Source: Echria macrotheca
Taxonomy: Eukaryota > Ascomycota > Sordariomycetes > Sordariales > Schizotheciaceae
Reading direction: 5' to 3'
Assembly: GCA_030411725.1 (NCBI GenBank)
Contig: MU839829.1
Span: forward strand, 2,418,001 to 2,482,000
Length of the DNA: 64,000 nucleotides
Part shown: in pieces, positions 31,516 to 40,474 of the stretch
Position numbering within the stretch: the first letter of the stretch is position 1
How the letters are laid out: each line of letters opens with the position of its first letter
Notes under the pieces: model-generated
What the model was told of the DNA's origin: nothing
What the model saw: the letters and a program-made list of their open reading frames with translations, nothing else
Databases searched by the model: none
Translations under genes and position numbers: made by a program

Positions 31516-32874
31516 AATGGAGAAGTGAGGAGGAGGAAAGTAGTAAAAAGAAAAGAGGCGGTCTGGTTTTTGTCTGAGTGGCGTGGCGGCGGGATGGCGG
31601 GATGGCGGACCGAAGGGAGGAAGAAGGTGAGGTTTGGTTTCTTTTCTTTTTCCGTTTCTTTTCCCTTTTTTTTATGTCCTTGCTCTGTTCTGATGCTGAG
31701 GTGGAGGAGGAGGGTTGTTTGTCATTGGATATTGGACTAACAAGGTAGTTATTTAGTTGGTGGCTGGCTGGCTGGTCCTATTCCTTTTTTTTTTTGCCCT
31801 CCGTTCTCATTGTAGTTCTTTAGGGGCCATCTTTGAGTACATTACAAGACATGCCTGCCTGGCATGCGCTGGACCTCATTTTTTCTTTCTGTAAGTAAGG
31901 TAATTTAATGCGGGAGAGAAATATTGGGGAATATAGTGAGATGGAATAACGTTTAGAAAAAAAATCCATCTCTCGTCACCCGGGCACATATACAACGTAT
32001 GTGAGTAAGATAAAAGGGGCAGAGAATAAAAAGTGTCGGTGTTAGCCGTTCACACTCTCTCTTTCTTTCAACAACCACCTTGATGACCATGAGGTGAAAG
32101 AAAAAAAAACGGAAAACATACAAACAACGTTGCATCCATCCACCCAGCCCGCCATCGTCCCACGAGCTTGGATAGGCAAGGCAGGAAACAGAAAACCCAA
32201 AACCATGGACCCATCCATCCCGATCGCGGAAGCGCCTCATTGCCCAATCCAACCCAACCCATTCTCTCTACTTGTGTGTGTGACGAAACGAACCAAAGAA
32301 AAAAAAAAGAGGCTGGCTCTGTCTATGGAGGTGGATGTGGTTACACAGAACCGCACGAACCGAACCCGCGCCGCAGCCACTGTACCTTAACTTACCCCTT
32401 GGCTTTTAGGTAGTACCCCTGACACCGCCTGTCTGTCACGCACGCCATATCTTTCACACCGGTTTTGGTTCTTGTTTACGCCTCATTCATGCCTGATATG
32501 AGATGTGTGACATGAAAGATCGATGAGGATTAAGTTTTGCGGGTTGGCAACTGGGGGGGATTGGGGGTACTGTACCCCCTCCCCTCCTCTCCTTTTTATT
32601 CCAATTTAGGTTTTGAAGATGCTCAGTTCGACGATTGTATCTATTTCTATCTATTCAAACAAGTGTCGGGATATTCAAGTGGTATCTAACTAGTTTGTAC
32701 ATACAATGCAATGTCAACACGCTACCTCACCGGATATGCCATGTATAATACCTATGCGCAATACCCAACCAGCATGATCTTATCTCACGCCCGCCATGCC
32801 ATTTTGATTGTGCACCCGTTTCTCTTACACATTACATTCGCACCCACTACTCCGTACCTCGGTAGTCCTCTCCC

Positions 32875-34014
32875 TCAAACACCGTCCCGCAAAGCTCTTA
32901 CGTACTCCCACTCCTCGGCACTCACATCATCATCCCCGTCTACCCCATCCAGCACATCCCCCAGCAACCCAACAACCTCCTCCCGGCCCACCGTCTCGAC
33001 GCCATCGACGCCAATCCGCCCCGCCAGCTCGCCCGCCCAGAGAGCCGCCACAACATCCTCCCTATTCATTTGCTCTTCCTCTCCCCCTCCTTCCCTGGCT
33101 TGAAACAAAAGCCGGTCCAGCCCCGCCAGCCCCCCGTCCACCTCGGCAGCCGCGCTCGTGACAATCCTCCCCTCCAGCCCGCATGCGACGATCCGCGCCC
33201 ACGGGTTCGTCTTCTCCTCGGAAGATGACGAAGAAAAAACCTCGGTAGAGGAAGAACCGCTGCCGCTGCGCGGCATGGCCACGTTGACAGCAGTGCCGAG
33301 GGCACTGACATGGCGTCGGAGGTGGACCCCCAGCGCGGCGATCTTGGCCGGATTCCGTGCAGCTTGCGACTGGACCCAGACCCCTGGGTCGTCCGTGGTG
33401 AACGCCACGAGCCCCATCGCCCTTTGTAGGACGGCAATCGTCGTGTCCTCCAGCAGGCGCGAGTAGCACCGCACCGTGAACTGTCTGTAGCTGGCGGACC
33501 TCAGATCGAGCACCGGCCAGAGCACCGTCTGGCCCGGGCCGTGGTATGTCACGAGCCCGCCGCGGGGCGAGTGGACGACGCTGACGGGGAGTGATTTCTG
33601 GGAGTTGTTGTCAGGAGGGGACATCATCTGCAGGGGCGCTCGCAGGCGCGCTTCTTCCTGGGCGCTGAGCGGGGCTGATTGCCGCCGGCCCAGCGTGTAT
33701 GTGGGCAGCGGCGTAAAGGAGAGCAGTGTCGGTAGTGGTGGTGGTGGAGGTGGTGGTGATGGTGATGGTGATGGACGACCGGTGGCCGTCACACCGAGTG
33801 GGGGCTGCTGCTGCTGGGTGTCGGGGTCGGGGTCGGGGTCGGGGTCGGTGGTTGTGGTGGTGGTGGCGGAAGATACCGCTGCTGCTGCTGCATCCTTGGA
33901 GTCGAGCAGGCGGCGGCGGAGATGCTCCTGGACGCGAGAGGCTAGGCTGTACGGAGGATACAGCGGCGGCCACGGCGCGGCGCGGTGGGGAAGCTGCAGG
34001 TGCCGGAGCTTCAT
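32875..34014 (-). CDS. LIP2: Lipoyl(octanoyl) transferase (LipB family), mitochondrial
   Basis: Single exon, 379 aa. The frame extends upstream without a stop, but the first residues that resemble a mitochondrial leader start at ATG 34014 (MKLRHLQLPHRAAPWPPL). LipB motifs are RGGLVTYHGPGQ (151-162, His158), KIAALGVHLRR (Lys224 is the expected catalytic lysine) and IVACGLEG (Cys278, the expected acyl-thioester cysteine). The enzyme moves octanoyl from acyl carrier protein to lipoate-dependent E2 and H proteins in mitochondria. Two oddities stand out. The block usually reading S-x-H-G-x-A-x-N reads SALGTAVN here, so the histidine is Leu239. Residues about 50-98 hold a low-complexity insert (T6, (DP)4, Q4, P-rich) between leader and core. 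Low-complexity Ser and Glu runs also sit between the Lys and Cys blocks and near the C terminus. Confidence 0.88.
   Translation of the reverse strand: MKLRHLQLPHRAAPWPPLYPPYSLASRVQEHLRRRLLDSKDAAAAAVSSATTTTTTDPDPDPDPDTQQQQPPLGVTATGRPSPSPSPPPPPPPLPTLLSFTPLPTYTLGRRQSAPLSAQEEARLRAPLQMMSPPDNNSQKSLPVSVVHSPRGGLVTYHGPGQTVLWPVLDLRSASYRQFTVRCYSRLLEDTTIAVLQRAMGLVAFTTDDPGVWVQSQAARNPAKIAALGVHLRRHVSALGTAVNVAMPRSGSGSSSTEVFSSSSSEEKTNPWARIVACGLEGRIVTSAAAEVDGGLAGLDRLLFQAREGGGEEEQMNREDVVAALWAGELAGRIGVDGVETVGREEVVGLLGDVLDGVDGDDDVSAEEWEYVRALRDGV
33823..33844 (+). repeat. GGGGTC repeat, possible G-quadruplex
   Basis: Four GGGG runs each separated by TC lie on the plus strand, the template strand of the octanoyltransferase gene, where they encode the (Asp-Pro)n tract. 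Four G-tracts with 2-nt loops satisfy the usual G-quadruplex rule. It is embedded in coding sequence, so length changes in steps of six keep frame. Confidence 0.8.
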
Positions 34015-35271
34015 CGTTTTGTTAATCTCGTTCTCATCGTCCAGGCCCCGGGTCTGGCCGTGTTGGGTTACGTAAAATCCGCAGAGAAGGAAAAGAGGTC
34101 CGAGGGGCTGGGGGATCGCAGAAAAGTTGCTTGGATGGTCGGTCGTCAATCGCCAAATCGTCAGGCGGTTCGTCCGGGAGAGGAATGGCGGCAAAGGTGG
34201 AACACGCAGATATGCGGCAAGGAAAAAAAGAAACAAATGTAAAAAGTTGTCGTCAGTTGCCGTGTTGTTGAGTGGTTTCCTGCGCAACTTTTGTGCTTTG
34301 TTGCGCGAGGTGGATCGTGAACAACAAACAGCCAGGGCCTGCCTCCTCGTTCTAGGGGTCTTCAACGGCAGGCAAGAAGAGGCGAGTAAAATTGAGCAGG
34401 GCCTGGTTATCGGGACCGCACAGGGCACTCCAACGTTGGACACCGGGATCAAGTTTAGAGTGTAGACTTGGCTCACTAACGGCAAAGTTTGGTAACAAAA
34501 TTAACAAAGATGCGCTAAACCACGCGCAGGCTCGGGGAACAGGGGGGGTATCAAGGGCCAAAGCTGTTCCCGAGATCGGCCGGGCCACTGGCCAGGGTCT
34601 CACTCCAGCGGGGCTCCACAGCGGAGTCGCGGATGGCGGGGACAGCGGGACGGCGGGGACGATGGAACGGCTTCTGCCGTCAGACGTCAAATCACTCATA
34701 ACCTCGTCTGTCCACAAACTGGCAAGGGATCTGTCATGACCTGTGGAGCCAGCTAGGGACCAAGCTGCTGTGACATGTTAGCTTCAGGCTTGTCAAGTTC
34801 AAGCTCTCTCCACAATGACCGGCCTGACATCCCTAGCATCAACCAGTTCTACTGCGCAAAAGAAACATCCACACACACACAGCAAATATGCACCGGCACC
34901 TGCGGCACAGCAATCCCGCCCGCCGCTGTGGGCATTCAATGGTTTCATCAAGGAGGTCATGTCGCGCAGAATCAAGCAGAAAAAAAAAAGAGCTAATGCC
35001 AGCTTATCTGACGCAAGCTCCGTTCATCAGCAGTACCATGTTGTTTGCTTTGCCGATAAGTCTAATTGTCCGCCAATGAACAAACGCCCGCTCACTCGAA
35101 ACTCACCGACAACGCCCACAGTCCCGCAACCATTACGGCACAGCTTTGACAGTCAGATGTCATGAGAGATGATGGATGCATTCTGTACACTAGCCAACCA
35201 GTCCCCTGTTTTCCTGTCCTTCCATACACCCTGCATCATAGTACACTTTGTTATTACAATCCGACAAGCCT
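34015..35271. other. Intergenic, LIP2 promoter and rsm22 3' flank
   Basis: 1.26 kb. Contains the 5' leader/promoter of LIP2 (minus) and the 3' UTR of rsm22 (minus). No gene seen. A CA-rich run (about 34869-34882) and an A9 run (about 34979-34990) occur. Confidence 0.45.
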
Positions 35272-37815
35272 TCACCTCAGCTCTCTCTCCTCCGGATCCT
35301 CCTCCTCGAGCTGGTCAATCCCTGCCTCCTTGAGCAGGTCCTCAATCATCACCCGTCGGCCCCCCTTGGTCCGCCTAGGCGTTGGCCCCTTCCCTCGAGG
35401 GTACTTCTCCCTCGCGCTGAGGAGACCAACCATGGGATCAACATTAAGCTGCACCACCTTGTCCCTCTTGCGCTTCCCCGCCTCGGCCGCACGCTGGGAG
35501 CGCACGCCGCCGTCGTTGGGATCCTTGATGACACCGTCGTCGATCCGGCCGAGTCGTGGGTTGCGGTGGGTTCGCGTCTTGGCACCGAGCGCCCAGAGGT
35601 CGCCCCATTGCGCCTTGCGAGCGTCCCGGTATGCCTGCTTAGAAAAGGATTTCGGCACGACCCAGCGCTCAATAGCGCCTGCCGGCGTGCAGACCTCCAT
35701 GGTAATATGGCCGTGTCCCTTCAACGGCGGCTTGACGTTGCGAGGAAGCGAGAGGGGGTTGGGTGCCGCGGCGTCGGTATTCCCGTATCCTGCAAAAGCA
35801 CGGTCCGTGGCTTCCTTGCCCTGCAGGTAGACGGCCGAACTTTGCTGCGAAGACGAGCCAAGACCGTCCGGTTGGGCCCCTCTGCGGACGGCAACGTAGC
35901 TGAACTTGACATCTTCGTGATTGCGGTGCGTCGAGCCGAGGATCCGCTGGAGGAAGGGAGGTCGGATGAAGCGCTGGTCAAAATGGCAAAAGTCCTTGCG
36001 TCCCGGACTCAGCCCCGGAGTCAGATACAGGGGGCACTTGGTATGGTTGGTGCAAGGTGCGATAATCATGCCGGGTTCGCGATCGCGCACGTGCGTGGCC
36101 GGGGTTTCGATCTCTTCCTGGACTTCTCCCGATTTGGGTGCTATGATGAACTCATCCAGCAGGCGCATCCGCACGCTGGCGACTGCTTCAAATCCTCGCG
36201 GGTGGCCCTTCTCCAGCACAATTAGTACGCCCCCATTGGGCTCCAGCATGGCCCAGAGATTGTCGAGAATAGCCTTGCGCGCGTAGTCCTTGTCTTTGGG
36301 CAGCAGGATGTGGCTCGCAATGATAACGTCGAACCTCTTTCGCGGCGCCGGATTGTTGTCCGAGTCGAGTTGGCGCTCGGACCCCTCGACCGAGTGCAAG
36401 TAATCGGGCAGCCGGGGCAAAAACGTCGTGTTGTGCAAGAACCGAGAGATGCGGTGCCGCAAATGGTCTGAGCCAACGATGACCGTCTTCTTGCCAGGCG
36501 GTCCGCGAGCCCTAGCCTCGGCGTCGTTCTCATGCAGCAGATCCCATTCCGCGTCCAAGACCTCCTGCCATGCCGCCAGGCCAGCGCCTCCACCGCCGAT
36601 ATCCAGCACCCTCGGTCCTTTTCCGTCGGCTCGTTCCAGCAGGCCGCGAATCCAGTCAGCACCCAATCGCTTCCGCACCTCCACCAGGGTGCTCAGCACG
36701 GTGGCGTAGAGAGGCGGCAGGACCGTCGATATATATACATCGGCGTCGATGTCCGACATTCTGGGCTGGGTCGCCTGGAGCGGTAAGCCCCGTTGAGGAG
36801 GTGCTGGGCCTCTGAAATCGGGTGTAGCTGGAGATAGCGGTAATCCAGGCCCGCCAAAGAGCTTCTCTGCAGCGCTTTTGATATGCGTGATATCCGTTCT
36901 ACCTAGGAGCTGCGTGATAGGCTCGACGAAGTGCGCCTTTGGGAGGTGAACTGTGCTCGGATTGGGGCCCCATTGTCCGAGTATAGTATTCGGGTGCGTC
37001 CGCTGCTGAGGCACCCATTTGTCGAAGACAGCATCGGGCTCGGTTTCGGGTAGGTCTTCGTCAATGTCCTCCTCCTCTGGGTGCTCCTCGATAATCTCCT
37101 CCTCTGCTTCCTCTGGCGCCGCAAGACTCGCGGCTTCAAAGTCTCGCTGTAACTTCATGAGTGCCGCATACTCGCGCCGGTTGTTGGCCGTCACATTCAT
37201 GTAGTCCACATGGAGTTCGGCCAGAGGACCTGCCGCATCCTCGTTGTCTTGCGTGATATCGTCTCCCTCGACCGGACCTTGGAAGACTGCTGAGTTCTCC
37301 AAGGAATACTCAACCTCTTCGAGCTCACCGCCCTCGATCTCTCGGAAGAGCGAATGCTTGGGGGTGCTGTCGATTACGTCTCCGCTTTCACCGCGGTGCG
37401 GAATCCCAACATCCTCGGGCCTGGTTTCTCGTAGGGGCGGCCCATAAAGCCGAACATAGAGACCGTACTCCTCTTCGGACAGGTACCCAGGCGGTAGGGT
37501 TTGGCCAAAGGTCTGCCTTGCTTGGCGCACTATGGTTTCGGGGTGCTCGGCGTCGGCTTCCGGTGCGTTGTCTTGGTTCTTTTGGGTTGACGAGGTTTCC
37601 TGTTTCTCATACGACCGCGCAGAAACAGTGAACTGCCTTGCCGGCCTGGGTTGCAAGAGTCGCGACGTGGGTGTGGGTCGGGACCGAGACGACGTGAAGT
37701 GAGAAAATGGGCGGGAACCTGCCTGACGCCCACGCGGCACCAACGTCTCGTAAAATCCCAAAACTTGTGCCCTGCACCCAGGGCACCGACTCTGCATCTT
37801 TCCGGCCGAAAGCAT
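35272..37815 (-). CDS. rsm22: Rsm22-like mitochondrial ribosome methyltransferase (METTL17 family)
   Basis: Single exon, 847 aa from ATG 37815. An in-frame ATG at 37962 would add 49 residues. The chosen start gives a basic Ser/Arg-rich mitochondrial leader. The SAM-binding region has VLDIGGGGAGLAAWQEVL (motif I), FDVIIASHILLPK and NGGVLIVLEKGHPRGFEAV. The family-typical cysteine cluster is APCTNHTKCPLYL and FCHFDQRF, corresponding to the Fe-S-binding cysteines of METTL17. Rsm22 associates with the small mitoribosomal subunit and is needed for its assembly; methyl transfer by it has been questioned. Two long acidic segments (about 95-300) precede the core and a basic tail follows. The protein is much longer than human METTL17, as usual for fungal members. 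The 3' neighbour LIP2 and the 5' neighbour thioredoxin gene lie on the same strand. Confidence 0.88.
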   Translation of the reverse strand: MLSAGKMQSRCPGCRAQVLGFYETLVPRGRQAGSRPFSHFTSSRSRPTPTSRLLQPRPARQFTVSARSYEKQETSSTQKNQDNAPEADAEHPETIVRQARQTFGQTLPPGYLSEEEYGLYVRLYGPPLRETRPEDVGIPHRGESGDVIDSTPKHSLFREIEGGELEEVEYSLENSAVFQGPVEGDDITQDNEDAAGPLAELHVDYMNVTANNRREYAALMKLQRDFEAASLAAPEEAEEEIIEEHPEEEDIDEDLPETEPDAVFDKWVPQQRTHPNTILGQWGPNPSTVHLPKAHFVEPITQLLGRTDITHIKSAAEKLFGGPGLPLSPATPDFRGPAPPQRGLPLQATQPRMSDIDADVYISTVLPPLYATVLSTLVEVRKRLGADWIRGLLERADGKGPRVLDIGGGGAGLAAWQEVLDAEWDLLHENDAEARARGPPGKKTVIVGSDHLRHRISRFLHNTTFLPRLPDYLHSVEGSERQLDSDNNPAPRKRFDVIIASHILLPKDKDYARKAILDNLWAMLEPNGGVLIVLEKGHPRGFEAVASVRMRLLDEFIIAPKSGEVQEEIETPATHVRDREPGMIIAPCTNHTKCPLYLTPGLSPGRKDFCHFDQRFIRPPFLQRILGSTHRNHEDVKFSYVAVRRGAQPDGLGSSSQQSSAVYLQGKEATDRAFAGYGNTDAAAPNPLSLPRNVKPPLKGHGHITMEVCTPAGAIERWVVPKSFSKQAYRDARKAQWGDLWALGAKTRTHRNPRLGRIDDGVIKDPNDGGVRSQRAAEAGKRKRDKVVQLNVDPMVGLLSAREKYPRGKGPTPRRTKGGRRVMIEDLLKEAGIDQLEEEDPEERELR

Positions 37816-38128
37816 GGCTGTCCAGGTGCAATTGGGACAACCGGGCGTGACGTGGTGGCGGCGAAGATTTTGAGCTGATGAAGCTCGGACGGGCCCGCTT
37901 TGACTGCTCATCGCGACGTTGCGCGCTCCAGCTGCGCTGTCACGTGACATATATTCGGACATGATGTCTGATTTACTATATCAACTCTTGCGTCCTTGAT
38001 TCAAGGCATTATCTGTTTGCATCTTTTTATATGGAATAGAATTAGGCATGATACAAATACAATTACAATGACACACTACCGACCGCTTCCTCCCTAACGC
38101 CAAACTCCACCCGCCTCGTACAGCAGAA

Positions 38129-38900
38129 TCAGCTAGAGATATCTGAAAACGTCTTGAATGATGGTCGAGCTCCCGCTCTCTGGCCTGGTGCCTGGCCACC
38201 AGGTTGGGGCCTTGGAGGTGGGTTTTTCTTGTTGAATGGCGAATTCTCTGCTGCTTTATACGGGTCGAGCTGCCAAGTGTCAGTGGACATACATCAAGAC
38301 ACATTAATATAACTGACCGAGAACAGCGAGGTAAAGTAGAGCCCAAAGAAGGTAATGATGGCGCCGATCAGGCCATTCAAATTGAAGTTAAGCGGACGCG
38401 ACACGGAATTACCTCCAGCAGCTCGCGGCGCGGGACCGCTTCCGCCAAGGCGATGACCAGGCGAACTGAATGTGGCACCGCCTCCAGATCCCGCAAGCTT
38501 AACCGCTGCCTCGACGGCCGATGTGAGAGCGGGAGGGTTGGCGCCCTGGACCGTCTGGATGACGGAGCCGTTGTGGAGAATGAGGAAGGTCGGCATGGCC
38601 CGGACACTGTACTGTTGCGCAACCTCGCCTTGATTATCGACATCGACCTTGCAAAACGTGATCCTGTTCGGCTTCGAGTACTTGGTCGAGAGCGATTCGA
38701 AAGTTGGCGCAATCATCTTGCAGGGGCCGCACCAGTCGGCGTAGACTTCGTGATGGTCAGTCTCGACTCTAGAGGGATGCGATCAAGGGGCTTTATTGGA
38801 GGGGCAGTGGCCGAGTCTACTCACAATCTGCGACGACGACGCTGGACGAATTGACTATCTGGCGCCATTGGGCGGCAGACCCGATCTTTACTGTGCTCAT
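38129..38900 (-). CDS. Tail-anchored thioredoxin-domain protein
   Basis: Three exons, 38900-38825, 38745-38318 and 38269-38129, give 214 aa in frame. Residues 1-110 are a classical thioredoxin fold with YADWCGPCK (redox-active Cys31 and Cys34), CKVDVDNQ and the cis-proline loop AMPTFLILHNG. A Gly/Ser-rich linker follows, then one hydrophobic segment (about 147-167, LIGAIITFFGLYFTSLFS). A Pro/Gly-rich tail of 46 residues (NKKNPPPRPQPGGQAPGQ) ends the protein. No signal peptide is visible, so the thioredoxin domain would face the cytosol, unless the membrane segment is imported. This arrangement is seen in uncharacterised fungal thioredoxins; which organelle it sits in and its partner are unknown. 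The last exon is needed: without it a stop is met only nine codons after the second donor. Confidence 0.87.
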
Positions 38901-39242
38901 TGTGCTGCTGACCGTAACAGGGAGGACGTTTCGTAGGATGTTGCTGTGGCGGTTGAAGTTGGAAGTTGGAACAACGTAATTGTCATCAACGACAGACTGC
39001 CTGCCAGCTGGATCCCGGCATCACCGATAAAGATCAAGCTGTCCTTATCTGAGTGGTGGGGCAGGTGGAAGGGTTAGGGTTCTTGCATCAGGAGCAAGAA
39101 AGCGGTGAGATTTTGTCGATTCTGCCGCGACTGCGGTGTCGCCAAAAACTTTCAACCAACTCTCAAGGTTCTCACTCGTGAGATGCTTGGGTAGAATTTG
39201 TGTTCAAAGAATTCAGGCGATTAACTGCGCCACTATATAAAC
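38901..39242. promoter_or_regulatory. Short bidirectional promoter, thioredoxin / SPOUT methyltransferase
   Basis: 342 bp separate the two divergent start codons, the tightest divergent pair in the window. A TATATAAA word lies about 10 bp before the plus-strand ATG, too close to be a normal TATA box. Short 5' leaders on both sides are expected. A CTTATCT/GATAAG pair (about 39024-39050) could bind GATA factors; this is inference. Confidence 0.5.
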
Positions 39243-40474
39243 ATGTCGGGCTCATATGAGCGCCAACCAAAAGTAAGGATGATTTCTTGGAACATTGCTT
39301 CAAGTTCTCCTTGGACTTGTGCTTTGTTTTTCTTCTTTTTTAACATTTGAGATGGATCTCACTAACATGTCATAGAAAAGGCGCTTTGATAATGAGGACT
39401 CAAACATGGCCACGACCACACTCAAGACGCTCTCGAGATTTCGGCCCACCTTCCCCCGCGATTGGACAGTCTCGGTAGCGGTGCCAACAAGCATCATCAG
39501 CGAGTGAGGAGCCCCCTTTCCCGCGTCTTAGAGCCTACTAACCTAGACAGTTGTGTGACCAAGGAACAGAGAACTACGTATGCGGGCCGAGTCGCTCGTG
39601 CTCTGGCCATCTTCTGCGTCGACGAGGTTGTCATATACGACGATAGCCCGATGGACCAACGCCCTGCAAATTTCGACCCAGACGCCTATACTGGCGACAT
39701 CGCTCCCTCTCACTTTCTAGAACACCTGCTCAACTATCTGGAGACGCCTCCATTCATGCGCAAGACCCTGTTTCCTCTACATCCTAACCTGCGGTCACAA
39801 GGTCTGCTCCCCCAGCTGGACATGCCTCACCACCCGCACAAGGATGAGTGGCTGCCGTACCGCGAAGGTATGACCGAGGGTCCAGCCAAGAACGGAAAGG
39901 GGTGAGTTTTTCATGTTGTCGCTGCTGCTTTCACCACCAGTTAATTAACTCGCACAGAACCGTCGTCGACATTGGCATGCCGGAAAAGGTCACAATAGCC
40001 GAGTCGATCCCTCCCCGGACGAGGCTGACGTTGAAGATGCCGGATGACGAAAGGGGAACGCCCGAGCCCGTCCACCCGGCCGCACCGAGGACAGACTCGG
40101 GCTACTACTGGGGCTACACGGTCCGAAAGGCTCCGAGCCTCTCGACCGTGCTGACCGAGGGCCCGTACGAGGACGGCTACGACCTGAGCATTGGCACCTC
40201 GGAGCGCGGCCTGCTGCTGTCGAGGGCATTCCCCGAGCACAAGGAGGCCGACTTTAAGCATTTACTCGTTGTCTTTGGCGGCCCGCGCGGTCTGGAGTAC
40301 GCGGCCATGAACGACCCGGAGCTGAGCTCGATGAGCATCTCCGGGACGCGGACAAAGGAGCTGTTCGATCACTGGGTGAACGTGCTCCCAAACCAGGGTA
40401 GCCGGTCCATCCGGACCGACGAAGCCATGTTGATAGGCCTGGCCGGTCTGAGGAGGCTGTGGGACACTACCTAG
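39243..40474 (+). CDS. SPOUT-class RNA methyltransferase (DUF171/SPOUT1 family)
   Basis: Exons 39243-39272, 39376-39503, 39551-39901 and 39958-40474 give 341 aa. The second intron carries a textbook TACTAAC branch point. Signatures: TVSVAVPTSIISDC near residue 42, then YAGRVARALAIFCVDEVVIYDD, the N-terminal SPOUT strand-helix. An OB-fold-like insert (about 165-230; DIGMPEKVTIAESIPP) follows, then the C-terminal knot region with LVVFGGPRGLEYA and a closing SRSIRTDEAMLIGLAGL. These match the family of human SPOUT1/C9orf114, which binds SAM through a trefoil knot. Human SPOUT1 also acts at spindles; the fungal substrate RNA is not established. The protein is complete and of normal length. Confidence 0.88.

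Larger units (their letters stand above)
29889..32874. other. 3-kb convergent intergenic region, low-complexity
   Basis: Lies between the stop codons of otubain (plus) and the octanoyltransferase (minus). It is unusually rich in homopolymer and simple-sequence tracts: a T17 run at 30119-30135, GGAT repeats, CT and GT dinucleotide runs, and TAGGTAGG words around 30966-31260. No coding frame with family similarity. Long 3' UTRs or non-coding transcripts are possible. Confidence 0.5.

Noticed and set aside
34015..34485. Extension of the octanoyltransferase upstream of 34014
   Set aside because: The frame stays open for about 157 more codons, but the translation is not conserved-looking and the leader-like sequence begins at 34014.
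35248..36225. A 325-codon open frame on the plus strand inside rsm22
   Set aside because: It is antisense to a clearly conserved methyltransferase gene in GC-rich DNA; its translation shows no family features. Shadow frame.
39060..39085. Telomere-like GGGTTAGGG word near 39070
   Set aside because: Only about one and a half units inside an ordinary upstream region; too short to be telomeric.
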